Shown here: positions 1-12,572 of the stretch, piece by piece
Position numbering within the stretch: position 1 is the stretch's first letter
How the letters are laid out: the number at the start of each line of letters is the position of its first letter
From: Prostheceraeus crozeri
Lineage: Eukaryota; Platyhelminthes; Polycladida; Euryleptidae
Reading direction: 5' to 3'
Assembly (NCBI GenBank): GCA_907163375.1
Contig: CAJQUW010015437.1
Location: 868,001-932,000, forward strand
DNA length: 64,000 nucleotides
Position numbers and translations under genes: made by a program
The notes under the pieces: generated by a model
What the model was told of the DNA's origin: nothing
Database searches by the model: none
The model's input: the letters and a program-made list of their open reading frames with translations, nothing else

Positions 1-1165
1 GGAGAAGGCGTTTGACCGCGTCCCCAGGAGAGTTATGGAGTGGGCGATGAGGAAGAAAGGACTAACAGAAGTAATGGTGAGAGGGGTAATGAGTTTGTAC
101 GATGAGGCGAAGACACGAGTCAGGGTTAGATCAGAATTGTCGAATGAATTTTGTGTGAAAGTTGGAGTTCATCAAGGATCCGTCTTATCACCTGTGCTGT
201 TCGCAATGGTAGTAGATGCATTAACCGAAAACGTAGGGGAAGGACCATTGTCTGAAATTGTGTACGCAGATGACATCGTTTTGACGAGTGATACAATGGA
301 AGGTCTAAGAGACAAGTCCGAAAAATGGAGAGAAGCGCTGGAATCAAAGGGAATGAAGGTGAACGTCAGTAAAACGAAGGTAATGGTGAGTGGTGCGGAA
401 ATTGGATTCACGGATGATGCACGAAGATGAAGAGAGTGACTCAAAACGGGGCGCGGAATTTCATTTGCGAGAGATGTGTTAAAGCGGTAAGAGACGATGT
501 GGTGAAAATTGAGGAGCTGTGCGAAGGTATCGAGACAGTAGACGGATTCTGCTACTTGGGGAGTAGAATGAATGCCAGGGGTGGATGCGAGGTGGCAGTT
601 ACAGCGAGAGCACGGCTTGGATGGATGAAATTTCGATAGATAGGTGAACTGTTACTTGGACGTAGATTCTCATTGAAAATGAAAGGGATGGTATATCAGA
701 GTTGCGTAAGGCCAGTGATACTACATGGTAGTGAGACTTTGTGCTTGCGAGAGGTTGAAATGAGTATTTTGAGGAGGACTGAGAAGGCGATGATCAGAGC
801 AGTGTGTGGGACGAAACTGATGGAGAGAAAGAATAGCAACATTTTGATGAGAATGCTTGGGTTGAAATAGGAAATCGGGCAGTTGGCGAAATCGAATGCA
901 GTCCGCTGGTACGGTCACGTTTTGAGGAGGGAAGAGGACGACATTCTCCAGAAGGCACTTTACTGTGAAGTTCAGGGACAGCGGAAACGGGGCCGACCAA
1001 GGCGCATGTGGCGAAAACGAGTCGAGGAAGAGGTGAAGAAGATCGGTTTAACAAAAAAGATGCCCAGAACAGGACAAAATGGAGAGAAGGTGTGAGAAGG
1101 GTTTCTGTGCAATGAGGTACATCAGGCCACCCTCCGGATTCAAACTGGTTTGATGATGATGATGC
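1..1165 (+). mobile_element. RTE-type LINE, 3' part (broken)
   Basis: Reverse-transcriptase remnant that enters from the left edge. From base 2 it reads EKAFDRVPRR (RT motif A region), then HQGSVLSPVLF and VYADDIVLTSD (YADD catalytic motif, about 264-300), then a thumb and C-terminal part with CYLGSRMNARGGCE, VRPVILHGSETL, VRWYGHVLRREED and QRKRGRPRRMW, as in RTE-like elements. The reading frame shifts near 425-430, and in-frame stops lie near 637 and 868, so it cannot make protein. The tail ends in a (GATGAT)n run at about 1,152-1,165, the short 3' microsatellite typical of this clade. RTE assignment is from motif style, not from alignment. Confidence 0.85.
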
Positions 1166-3844
1166 AGTAGTAGTTCTCCGCACTTGCGAAAGAAATTTTC
1201 GGAGAGCTTGATTTCTAGAATTTTTCATATCATGTATGCAAAGCAAATAAAATTCGAAATACATGTAATTTGAATATTGCTGTCCGATATACAAATCAAA
1301 TTTCCTGACGTTTATTTGTACAGTCGCTCGATTCCAGAAGTTCTGAATGCAACTAGAATCATTTCAAGCGGTGCACATCCCCGCTTCCCATCAGATTTAT
1401 TAACATATTTTCTGTGTTCAGTTAGCGATGCAACGTCCCTGATGGATGCTGGTGGTACACTGTCGCTGATCAAGACTCAAGATCACACGAAAGTATCAGA
1501 TCAAGATTCAAGTGATCCAAGTAATCTGTTAAATGAATGTACTCTCCACTTTTTAGAAACGTCTTACCTGCCATTAAGCAAACTTATTAACGCATTGTAG
1601 AGATGTGAATGCTGCGGAAAATGGAGTGCATTTTATGCTAGATATGCAGAACAGTTAACTTAATATTGAAAGTATACTTTTATGGAATTTTCGTTTAAGG
1701 GATGCAAAGTCCACAAAATCTTCGAATCTCGAGCCAAGGACTGAGCGTCGCGAAGAAGCTGTCATCGAAATCCAGTCATAAAAATCCGACTTGTACCGGT
1801 ATATTAAAGGACCAGGACGGACATGCACATTGAAAGCAATAGGATGCGCAGTGAACGCGCGTTGCCATGACAGCATTACCCAACGAATGTCGGCGTACTC
1901 TGTAAAGGTTCACGGCTACTATTATTTTGATGAAATCAATTTTAATAGAAACAAATCTACAACTATTGTATATTTCTCTAATTTCTCTCTTGTTAACAAG
2001 ACTTAGCTCCAACAACATTTTAACCGAATTAACCATCAGCATCTACCGGGTTTCTGTTTTAATCAGAGCATATTTGATCTTGCCTCTTGGAAACTCTGAC
2101 GTACTAAGTGGACGTCTGATTGAGATCAACAATTGTGATTGGCAATTGTGAGCGTTGCCCTTCGTCTAATTGGCCGTGACTGCCAACAAGCAATTCTGCC
2201 GCACGTTGCCAATTACAGACAGGCGTTGGCCGAGCACCATTCCAATGCTTGTTTGGAAGTACTTACAAGAGGAGAAAGAGGAAAGAAGACGACAGATGAC
2301 CATCAGAAAAAGGTGAAAACAGTTGCAGCAAGAAAAGGAGAACAAAATTAATGTCAACAGAAATTAATTCGATGCTGGAGAACATTGAGTGGCAAGAGAA
2401 AGAGGCATAGGAGAAAGGAACACATAAAGGAGAGGAAAACCAGTAATAAGATGTAGGGACATCGAGCCGGAGTTGATGGTATTGTAGGAAAAACATATCT
2501 TGTTAGGTTTGAATTATGCTTATTTGCACACAGGCTCTCGGTGTAAGACCTTAATCAGGTGCAAAAATAATGTAATCAGTAAATTTTTTCTGCAACCTAC
2601 TGCAACCGTGATAATGAAATGCCAAGTAAGACTGCTGTGAGATGAGGGTTCAATGGGAAAAGAATACTGCATTATATTCAGATGCATTTCAAGGTTTCGT
2701 GGGCAGGAATGTCGCATCTTTACAAGAACAGGAATCTCTTTGAGCTTCTTTGAGAATTGTTTAAGATTTCCACATCTCTGAATTTCTGCATCATGCGTTA
2801 GTTCTCCTTCGATTCATAATTAGTATTTGTCCTCTTCTTTTGATGAGAACTTTTACCTTCTGCTTATTGCTGAATTTGCTTATTTCCTTTTGTTGTGACA
2901 TTATCGATCCATGTTATCAATTGGAATGGATCAATAGCGGTTACTGACCTTTGGTTGTGTTTACTACATGCGCATGCATCTACTAATTGATAAGATGAAT
3001 TCGGTAACCAAATGCCAGCTTGATGATTTACATATTGACAAAATGGCTCTTAAGAAATAATAACGGATGGTGTTAATTGTAAGTTCATGAAATTGAATTT
3101 TAGCGAAAAATAATCAAATATGAAACGTAGTTGCTTTCGGAAAATTTTGCTTGTTGCAAGTATGCACTTAATTGCCTTTTGAATTGTTGCGTTGCAGCTG
3201 TTTATTTTGCGGAAACTGCAGAAAACATATAAAACTATTAGTTTCACCTGAAAGACATTAGGCAACATTGTTCAAGTTTTGATAAGAGCGGCATTAAGTC
3301 TTAGTGGTCATGAAATATGATGTTATAATTCGATGTTATTAGTAGGCCTGCGAAAATTTAGTGGAGCTGCGAAAAAAATGGAAAATCTCTGGCCCGACCA
3401 GTGATGTGAACTTAAAAGTGGTTGTATTTTTTTGTTCATTAATAACTGGATTTTCAAAATCGAATACAATTTTCTGCCCAATACAAGAAATTACTCTCGG
3501 ATGCGAGCGTAATAGTATCGTTTACGGTTTGCTGTTCCATCATGTTTCGTTTCCGCTGCCACCAAATGAAACAAACGCGTTGGTGAACGATGGTTATTTA
3601 GATCATTACTTACCGATTTTGGAAAGTTCGGTGTATTGATAGCGTGGCCCAGATGATACCGCTAGCGTATGGCACCAATTCCTGTTATCTGAGTTGCCCT
3701 CTTACTTGAGTTAAGCCTTAAGGTGTAGCCCAAGAGCATCGATTTTCACATCCAAGTCGATAACTTCTGGGGAAAACCACCAGTCAGAATACAACTATCA
3801 ATTCCAATTGATTAGACACACTCTTTTTGACCGCAATCAACTTT
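1166..3844. other. No gene recognised
   Basis: AT-rich non-coding DNA between two LINEs. Two open frames (1,277-1,600 and 3,361-3,639, both plus) have about 107 and 92 codons, but neither shows a motif I recognise nor clear splice signals, so I do not call them genes. Either could be a decayed transposon piece. Confidence 0.5.
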
Positions 3845-4166
3845 TTCATTAGGTATTGAGGATTTCCAGAGGGCGAGGTGGAGCAACCAGGTGGTGGCTG
3901 GGGCTCTCAAGAAATACCTCAAGTACGCCCAATGAAGGAATCACCTGGCGAGCTAAGGCGCCATAAAACCTTTCACCCCTGCTGCGCCGTGGGAGACAAC
4001 AGCGTTTGGATGTCATGCTGCAGGATTGGCGCCTCGAACGAAAAAGGCTAGTCCGCGCCCTGGGGCGAATGAAAGGCTAAGGGAGAAACCGCTAACAGAA
4101 AACCTCCAACAGGTCAGCCAGGGCAGCGCTGTATAGGAGTATTCCGACCCATTCGTTTATGGATTC

Positions 4167-5264
4167 ATGCAAGTAAAGGATAAATCGGTGGAGGCTACCG
4201 CGTCCGGGGCAACCGACGCGCCGAAAAACCGGGCATCGGTGAAAAATATGCGAAGACCCGAAGAAAGAAAACTGATAAGGATGGCGACTTTGAATGTGGG
4301 AACGTTGTCGGGAAGGAGTGCTGAAGTAGTGGATTTTATGAAGAGGAGAAGGTGTAAGATTTTGTGTGTACAGGAAACGAAGTGGAAGTCGGATAGAGCA
4401 AGGATGCTTGGAGATGGGTTCAAACTGATTCATGCAGGAGGGGATGGAAAGTCTGATGGGGTGGGTGTGATTCTGGAGAAGGATCTTGTTGAGAAAGTGT
4501 GGCGTACGGAGAGGTGGAAAGGTAGGATCTTGATGGTTTGGCTAACGATCGGTTCGAAGAAAATGTGTGTGATGTCCGTCTATGCTCCACAAGTAGGACG
4601 GAACCATAGAGAGAAAAACGAATTCAGAGAAAAGGTTGAGGAAATGATACATTTAGTGGGTGAGGATGAAATATTTTGTTTAGCAGGTGATTTCAATGCG
4701 CATATCGGGCAACGGATGCAAGGGGAAGAGAGGAGTGTTGGTCAATTCGGATGGGGAGAGAGAAATGCGGAGGGCAGAGAGTGGGTGCAGCTGGTCGAAA
4801 GAAATGGGTTGGCCATAGTTCAGACGTTCTTCCAGAAAAGAGAATCGCACAAGATGACATACAGAAGTGGGGAGCACAGGACCGAAATCGATTGGATTGT
4901 AATGAAACAGAAACAGAAGTGGAGGATCAAGGACTGCAAAGTGCTAGCCGGTGAACACGTGACAACTCAGCACAAGCCACAGGTTTGGACGCTACGGTAT
5001 ACGGAGAGGCAAGAAAAGAAACGAATGGGAAGGAAAATCAGAAGGTGGTGGAGATGTAAGGGAGAAAAGTTAGAAGAATACGAAAGTGAGATCAATGATG
5101 CCTTCTATAAACTGAGCGAAACCCCTGGTGGAATCGAAGAGGAGTGGGATCTGTTCAGAAAAGCATTCATCGGAGCAGCAGAGAAGGTGGTCGGCAGGAC
5201 AAATGGAAAGAATGGGGCCGTCGAAAACAGCAATGGTGGTGGAATGAAGAAGTCAGAAAGGTGA
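4167..5264 (+). pseudogene. LINE AP-endonuclease domain (RTE)
   Basis: Open frame of 365 codons. After a basic leader it reads MATLNVGTLSGR, then CVQETKW (metal-binding Glu motif), MCVMSVYAPQ, and AGDFNAHIG (catalytic Asp/Asn motif), and it ends the domain with VTTQHKPQVWTL. RTE-type endonucleases carry a QH-containing form here in place of the usual SDH. This domain nicks target DNA to prime reverse transcription. The frame is lost at about 5,230-5,260 and the linker continues in another frame (5,144-5,671), which includes the WWWNEEV motif seen between endonuclease and RT in these elements. Confidence 0.85.
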
Positions 5265-5667
5265 CGAAAGAGAAAAGAACAGCCTGGAAGGAGGTAGAAA
5301 GCGTGAGTGATGACAAAGCGAAGAAGGAGGTTTTAACACGAAAGTATAGGGAAATCAAGAACCAAACAAAGAAGGTAGTGGCACAGGCAAAAGAAGAGGC
5401 AGAGCGAGGGCTGTATGAAGCAATAGAGAATGATAGAGGAAGAAAACAAATTTACCGACTCGCAAAAGCAAGGGAGCAGGAAGAGAAGGATGTAGTGGCC
5501 ATCCAGGATGTAAGAAACAAAGACGTAGTGATTGTTTCGTGTCTGCAGCATATCAAGAAGGTGTGGAAAGAATATTTTCAAGAGTTGCTGAACAACGAAG
5601 GGCGCAGCGAAGTTGAACTTCCTTGTAGTGTGAGATCGAAGACGGTAGAGAAGAAATCGAGACCTCA

Positions 5668-7126
5668 TTGAGAAAGATGAAGACAGGAAAAGCAACTGGC
5701 AAGGATGAAATAACGACCGAAATGTTGAGGGCAGCGGGGAAAACAGGTATTGAATGGCTAGCTAGACTTTTTCGGCTGTGCTATGAAAAAGGGGAAATCC
5801 CAGAGGACTGGAGGCTGGGTTTGATTCTCCCCATTTGGAAAAGGAAAAGGAAGTCGACAGGACCCTGAGAAAAACAGAGGAATCACTATTCTAAGTCAAG
5901 TGATGAAATTGTTGGAGCGCATAATCGACGGAAGGCTGAGATCACAAGTAGAACACGAAATTGGAGAGGAGCAGCAAGGTTTCAGAAAAGGTAGAAGTAC
6001 ATCGGATGGTATGTTTGCGGTGAGACAGAAGATGGAGAAGACGATTGAAAGAGAAGAAAACATAGTGATAGGATTCGTAGATTTAGAGAAAGCTTATGAC
6101 AGCGTCCCTAGACCCCTAGTGGTGGCAACCCTGAGATGGTTAAATGCTGGAGAGAAAGAGGTGATATTTATCGAAAAGATGTATGAAAGAACCAGAGCGG
6201 CAGTGATAGTTGGAGATAACATCAGCGAAGATTTCCAAATAAAAACAGGGCTCAGACAAGGAAGTGCTTTAAGTCCATTTTTGTTCATTCTGATTATGGA
6301 GTTGTTGTCAAGGAAAAGCGAAGAACATCATGCAATGAACAAGATAATGTATGCTGACGATCTAACTGTGATAACGAAAGACGAGGTGGAGCTACAAGAT
6401 CAAATGGAAAAGTGGGCGCAGAATTTCCAAAGGCATGGTCTGCGCATCAATTTGGATAAGACGGAAGTAATGTGGGTCAGAAAGGAGCCAAAGGACATAA
6501 GTGTTGAGGTGCAAGGAATTCAGCTAAAGCAGACAAAGGGTTTCAAGTACTTGGGAGGTGTGGTGGTGGAAGATGGCCGGAGTGAAATGGAAGTGAATAG
6601 GAGAATTAGAGCAGGGGTGGGAGCCTATCAGAAAGTGGCAGGAGTGTTGGGAGGCAGAAGGATCAGCAAAGATATCAGACGGAAAGTGTTAGAGGTGTGT
6701 GTAATTCCAGCAGTCACATATGGTCAGGAAACAGTGGCGCTCACCAAAGATCAGCAAGATAGACTGCAAGTGTGCGAGAACAATTGGCTGAGGAGGTTGT
6801 GTGGAGTGAAGTTGGTAGACAGAAGAAAACTTGCAGAAATGAGACTCGAAGTCGGACTGAAACGAACGATGACTCAGAAGATTGTGGGAAAGAGACTATC
6901 TTGGGCCGGACATGTGGCAAGAATGAATGAGCAGAGGCTACCCAGGCGAATGGAGCAAGAAATGAGTGTGCGAAGAAGAGGAAGACCGAGAATTCTTTGG
7001 AGTGACTGTGTCAAAAGAGATTTCCAGAGGGCGGAGGAAGATTGGAGAAGTTGGAGAAGCGACGCAGAAGACAGAGTCGTATGGCGGAGAACTGTGCACA
7101 ATGTGGTGGAAGTATGGAGCGGCTGA
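5668..7126 (+). pseudogene. LINE reverse transcriptase domain (RTE)
   Basis: The fingers region (KTGKATGKDEITTEML, GEIPEDWRLGLILPI) lies in 5,668-5,868. The rest is an open frame of 408 codons, 5,900-7,126. It contains GFVDLEKAYDSVP (motif A), TGLRQGSALSPFLF (motif B), IMYADDLTVITK (YADD catalytic Asp pair, about 6,346-6,380), then FKYLGGVV, VTYGQETVAL, RLSWAGHVARM and RRRGRPRILW in the C-terminal part. A frameshift separates the two parts near 5,860-5,900. The long intact second half suggests a fairly recent insertion. This is a copy of a retrotransposon and has no role for the host that can be seen here. Confidence 0.85.
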
Positions 7127-7479
7127 CATTTTACTTGACTGTGTTTCCTGATATCGTTTCATGTGGTGTTACCCTGATGGTTTGTGGACTGTAGCTAGTT
7201 TGTGATTCCATGAATTTTATGAAGTATATGAACTGTCTCCTTTTTATCTTGTTTGTATGAATCCCCCCTACCCCATTTATATGGGAGAAAGGGGTTGTTA
7301 AAATAAATAAATAAAAAAATTGAGGACAATTACAAAACACCGGATATGGATACAACAATAAGGGTCGAATACACGAGACAGACACCTGCCATAAAATATT
7401 TTGTGGACAACCTGACCTCTTGAGCGACTGCAACAAAAAAGACGTCTGGAGGCTTTTTTGACAATGAAATCTATTCGAC

Positions 7480-9870
7480 ACTTCTATTTTAGATCTTGAT
7501 CACAAAAGCAGCCTAATATCTTTATTCTATTAGCTTCATCCACAGGAGTGCCGTACACAGGACAAAAAATAGGTTCACACGAAATGGATCGTTTGGTTCA
7601 TAACCGAACACTTAGAAAAATTTGCACACAAATTACGTCGATTACACCAGTCCACTATATGATCAAATTTCAACTGTAACTTGTCCTTAGAATTTTCACG
7701 AATAAAATGTAATATAGTCAAATCATCTGCATGCTTATCGTACAAAGTATTTTCACAAATGGGAGACAGTGAGTCAAAAACTAGACAAAATTAAATTGGC
7801 CCCAACACACTTCCCTGTGGCACCCCAATATTCACTTTGAACCATGAAGAAAAACATGAAGTTTTAGTCTTCATTCGCGCATAACGATTAGATAAATAAC
7901 TAGTTATCCAAACAATTATATTTTGTGGAAGCTCAAATTGGATGCATGCATTCATTATTGAATCATAAGTTAATCTATCAAACGCTCTTCATAAGTAAAC
8001 AGCAGTCATTCTGACCGCTCCACTATCCTTATCAAGAAACTTCAGCACATGAAGTCGCAGAGAGGTCAGTGCCGAAACAGTACATTTTCCACTTCCAGGA
8101 ATGTAGGCGAACTGATTCACGTCAGTAAGTTTACGTACTCGAGGTATTATCCATTTTTTTTGCACACCAGTCGCTGCAGCACTTTTGACAAAATTGGAAG
8201 TAGTGAAATTGGTCTATAATCACTAGCCGTTGTTGGCTTATCACATTTAGCTGTAGGAATAATATTTGCAAGTTTTAGACATTGCGGCATGCATCCATTT
8301 TCTAAACTTCTGTTAAATAAGTTTGTTAATGCAATGGATAGTACAAACTGCAGTTGCGTAACACCCAATGCGGAATTCCATCCGAACCACTGCTCTTCCT
8401 TTTTAAAGAATGCAGCTGACGTTCAACATCATTCACTGTCAGTCTCAAATCTTCCATATCCAAACCTCCCATATCAAAGGATGAGAGATTCTGATCCTGG
8501 TGTTGACGAAAAGAATCAAAAGAACACTTAAAATCGCGTGGGGTGATGTCATTCATGGAATTTGTTTCAACATTGTTATCAATCAATTTTTGTTATCACT
8601 CCAATAGCATTCCACAGGTGTTTGACATTTTTGGATTTGATAACATTCTGAGTAAACTGTGACTTCAGGTATTTCGTGTGTTCCAACACTTTTTCTCTCA
8701 ATCTCATATACTTAGCCATTTGATTATTTGCGTAAGCTTCTCTCTCATATATCATCAGTTTAAGGGAGATTTCCATCCATGGTGGTTCGTCATAACGAAT
8801 TCGAATCGACTGCCACGGAAAGTAGAAGTCAAATAATGTTCCCAAATATGTCTGAAAGTCAGACATGGATTCTGCGATGGAAGCGGACTGATTACAAATT
8901 GCCATCCGGTCATAACTATTCACTTCTTCATAGAATTTCGCAACTTTAGCAGGTGTAACTTTACGAGCAGATACCTTACTTGATGCAGGGATGTACTTTA
9001 AGTCAGGTTTCCACAGAATCACAGAATGATTCGATCTTCCCACAGGTGGGAGTTTAATTTGTTTACAATAATTATTCACGTTTGTATACATGTTGTCGAT
9101 AGTTGTTTCCCCTCTTGATACAAAATGCACCATAACTTTTAGGGATGTCGTGCTGGAAATATCCACGTGTAATTTTTGCAAATCATTAAAATCACCAAGA
9201 AGAAGGATGCGAAGGGGACGGTCATATACTTCCATTTCTAAAGCATGATCAATTATTTCAGTTATTCTCTCTAAAACCTTCTCGTGTGTCTTCGTATTAT
9301 TCCAAAAATAATGATACGTGTATAAACCAATCAATAGCGTAGATAGCTTTTTTGGAAAGCAGGCAAGAATTCAGTTTTGCTTTTTCTTAAAGAAGGTAAT
9401 TGACAGTTAGTTATGATCGTAGGCTGTGGCTTGATCCTTAATAGCAAACGATGCCAGCACCTTTGCGCAATTTCCTGTCCTTGCGTATAACATAATAATC
9501 ACGAGCAGAAATAGCTGCGTCAGGAACATCATCTGTCAACCAGTTGTCCGTGAAGAAGCAGATGTCAACATCATTTCCATGTAGTAGACCATTAATTTCA
9601 TCCATCTTATTGATAAACTCCTTACATTAGACAGCATGATACATACATGGATCTAATCTCACACTTTTCCTTGGACGTTCTTTGGATACAAACTGAATCT
9701 TCACTAAGTTTGAAGAAGCTTTCCGATCATGGACATGGAAGTCACATAGACTGGGATAGTTCACATCACGTGGTGTAATCCTTGTAGAAATGTTACTCAC
9801 TGTTGATGTAGGCGAATCACATTCGTGAGATTTGTTATCAACTCGTAAAACAAACAATTTCCTTTTGAGT
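7480..9870 (-). mobile_element. L2/CR1-like LINE, broken
   Basis: Read on the minus strand, the order is endonuclease then RT. Near 9,640-9,430: INKMDEINGLLHGNDVDICF and a following GAGIVCY. At 8,579-9,334: RILLLGDFNDLQ and PVGRSNHSVILWKP (endonuclease GDFN and a SDH-like NHS). At 8,326-8,586: SSGSDGIPHWVLRN. At 8,147-8,290: ASDYRPISLLPILSKVLQRL. Near 7,840-7,790 a GVPQGSVLGP motif and near 7,740 the start of the catalytic region can be read from the complement. The frame is broken many times and the 3' end fades at about 7,480. The DYRPISLLP and KSSGSDGIP motifs are those of the L2/CR1/jockey group, not RTE. It looks considerably older than its RTE neighbour. Confidence 0.8.
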
Positions 9871-10349
9871 AAACGTGGGATTCCCGGGCTTGCTTTGGAG
9901 GTAGGTCTTCAATCTACACAATTCCATCTGAATATATCGATACGTGATCATATTGGTGTAAGGCCGTTGTCACTCGTGCCAAACTGATTACATTGTCTTG
10001 TCAGCAACTGACAAACTTGCACACGACGCAAGCGCAGCTATCTGGTCGTCCTATGTCACTGGAAGAGTCCTGTATCCGTTTAGTCAGGTCATAGGCGCCG
10101 TCTTCATGAGGTTCAGGAGGGAGTTTTGAAAAATGTATTCCTACACTTGACTTTCCCTAAGTCCGACCGCGCAACCTTTTGTGAGCCATTGCTTCTCACT
10201 TAAGTGTATTCCTTATTCTCTGTTCCTGAGCTAGACCTGACCAGCATGTAGCCCTACCGGTCGGACGCTATTGTGCCGGTGAGCTAGAACCTTTTTCTAC
10301 TTTAGGAAATCCAATAGCGTCCCTAACCGATTCGTGTATTAACTCATAA
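9871..10349. other. No gene recognised
   Basis: Mixed-composition DNA between the LINE and the Ty3/gypsy remnant. It could contain terminal sequence of the latter, but I find no matching repeat in the window to show it. Confidence 0.4.
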
Positions 10350-11225
10350 CTAGTAGGCGCTCACAATTTCATGCGCAACGTTCTTTTGAATAATGGCTCA
10401 GCTGGAGTAGCACCTGTGACACAAGTAGCTCGGTATGCCAATTGAAATTTAGGCAATTCAGTCTCCCAGTCAAGACCTTCAGCGGAAAGCATTTTCAGAA
10501 ATTTCAATAAGAAATTCAGATTATCAACTTCTGTTCTGTCGTTCGACCTCCACATTATCCTGTGACCACAATAGCGTCGTTCTACGGTATTTCACATTGA
10601 TGTCGTGGAAATACCTAGCGAGGTTTGCCGACTGAAAAAAGTGGACCGTTATATGTGGTCGACACTGTGTAACTATGAATAGCCCAAGTCTGTTCAAGAA
10701 CTTCCGTCGTTATCACACGTAAAACTGGACATAACACGAGCCCTTTAACCAACGGCTAAAGAAGTCAACCAGTGCAAGAATTCGTTTACCGTTCCGGAAC
10801 TGATCCAATAAATTAATACTCATAATTTGCAACTGAGTTCGAACGGCAAGTTTTTTCTGACTCTCAACCATAGCCAATATGCTTTCTTTGCATGTTTGAC
10901 ACCCTTTCTCAGCGTATCTGCCCATGCAAGTTAACTACACCTTGCTGCGCAGCCTGTGCTGCCGTTGCTTGGTTTTGATAATGCCATGATGCCCTTCGTG
11001 AACTAAATAAACAATCTCTTGGCGTAAACTTCTTGGAGCGACTATCCGGGTGCTTGTCAGAATCAGTTGCCCTAAACTTGCCAGTTCCTGTCTTACAAAT
11101 TTCTAGGAGAGATTCCCAGTCATTCATTCTGATGGCTTCAAGAACAAACTTTTAGTTCATCGTCAACCACAGACGCTCTTTCGACGTCTGGCTGATAATC
11201 CATTTGGAACGGAAGTTTTAGTAAG
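10350..11225 (-). mobile_element. Ty3/gypsy integrase-region fossil (broken)
   Basis: Minus-strand pieces of a Ty3/gypsy-type pol gene, integrase part only. Recognisable in order are a zinc-binding N-terminal region, a CQTC motif, the start of the integrase core (ILALVDFFSRWLKG) and the C-terminal part of the core (LPKFQLAYRATCVTGATPAE). No LTRs were found on either side. It is old, short and broken in several places. Confidence 0.7.
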
Positions 11226-11309
11226 GACTGCCGCCGACTCGTGAACATGTTGCGCGTTCCTGCAAATGATCCGAAAGCAAGAAATGACTAGCGGCAATTA
11301 GAAAGAGGC

Positions 11310-11955
11310 GTCAACGTTGTAATTTCCCTTGATTCCATACTGGACTATGAATTGTGTGAGTTATGAATGCATTCAAAGCGGATAAATCGGCTATGCTACA
11401 AAAGAAGGTAACACGCCAACGACGGCTCTTGAATTTCACTCTGTATGTACCGACACGTTTGTCCGCAACTTCCACGCCACCCTTTATTGCATTGTAATAT
11501 TTGACAACATCAGCTTTGTGCTTCGGCCTACTTTCAGCCATAGATTCACGGTGCATGGTAGACAGTAGATTGACATCGTGGTCCCGCTTTGCCACATTCG
11601 AAATCAGCAGCACTTGGTTCTCACTACGGTTGTTGGCTGCTTGCCTGTTGGAACACAATACAGCTCTCGTTGTTGATGAGACGTAAAATAGGATGGTATT
11701 TCACGTCGGTTAGCACGAATTGCGGCAGCGTCACCTATGATCGAGAAAAATTCTGGCAAGGCTGAGCGACCTAAAAAAATTGTTGCAGATAACATTCCAT
11801 CTACATTCTCAACTGATCCCTTAGAACGAGTTCTACTTCCACTCTGGGGTAGTAGGCCTTGTACACGATCTTCCTGTAGCGATTTTGTGGTCTTGTCTCT
11901 GAGGCTATTCGACATTGAAGTGAAGCATAGTGTACTGCAGATGACATACGGCATT
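11310..11955 (-). pseudogene. piggyBac transposase C-terminal remnant
   Basis: Minus-strand reading gives SALPEFFSIIGD, AAIRANRREIPSYF, then in a second frame VNLLSTMHRESMAE, VVKYYNAIKGGVEVADKRVG, RRWRVTFFCSIADLSALNAF. The order NRREIP, LLSTMH, YN..KGGV..D, RRW..FF, LNAF is the conserved C-terminal half of PGBD/piggyBac transposases (the KGGV..D motif carries a catalytic Asp). A frameshift near 11,650 separates the two parts and the N-terminal half is absent. It is a different lineage from the piggyBac piece 600 bp to the right. Confidence 0.8.
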
Positions 11956-12572
11956 GAGGCAAACTTGAAAATGAATTTAGTCTTCCATATAGCAGGTTAT
12001 CTTAATGAAAAAGCATGATTATCTCAAAAAGGAAACTTTTGTCCATTTATTACTTAATTACAAAAATGCCAATTACTTTTTTTGTTATTCATTTCTCATG
12101 CAAAAAATCGGGAAGCATATTGCTAATACAGATTTGTGTTGTAATTGTAGTTGCAATTGCAATTACTGTAATTAGTAATTAAAATCAATTACATTTTCTG
12201 ATGAGTAATTTGTTATTGTAATCAATCACATTTCAGCCATGTAATTGAGAAGTACTTCAAAGTAATTGCAATTACTTTGCAGTCAATGCAGCTTGATATT
12301 CATTCCTCACGCTGCATAAATTATATGACTCTCCTCGTCGATAATGCGTTACCATTTTTTAGATATGTTTTCGAGGATTTTTTTCTTGTTCAGACGGAAT
12401 ATTTTAGGTACTACACTGCCCTTCTTTTTGAATTCTAAGAGTTAATTGATTATATGCAGAAAGCACCCAGTATTTGTAGACAACATCTGAATGCACATGT
12501 GTTATATTGAACTCCAAAACTCGAACACGTTGGACGATAGCATTTATTCAAACAAAATTTAGAAAAAGGAGT
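11956..12572. other. AT-rich stretch with GTAATTG/CAATTAC words
   Basis: From about 12,050 to 12,300 the sequence is dominated by overlapping CAATTAC and GTAATTG words in both orientations. Similar words recur at 13,560-13,680 on the other side of the piggyBac remnant. This could be subterminal sequence of a decayed DNA transposon. No coding signal. Confidence 0.4.

Larger units (their letters stand above)
3845..7320 (+). mobile_element. RTE-type LINE, nearly full length, broken
   Basis: A single LINE with a GC-richer 5' leader (about 3,845-4,166), an apurinic endonuclease region, a linker, a reverse transcriptase region and a 3' end at a short (AAAT)n tail (about 7,300-7,320). The length of about 3.4 kb matches an RTE element. 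The coding region falls in several frames: endonuclease in one frame to 5,264, linker in a second from 5,144, a short piece in a third from 5,668, and RT from 5,900. That means about three frameshifts, so it is dead but probably not very old. It is a different family from the LINE tail at 1-1,165, because RT motifs and tails differ. Confidence 0.85.

Noticed and set aside
1277-1600. 107-codon plus-strand frame as a host exon
   Set aside because: No recognisable motif, no good splice sites and no neighbour that would join it.
9871-10349. LTR of the Ty3/gypsy fossil
   Set aside because: No second copy in the window and no recognisable LTR ends.
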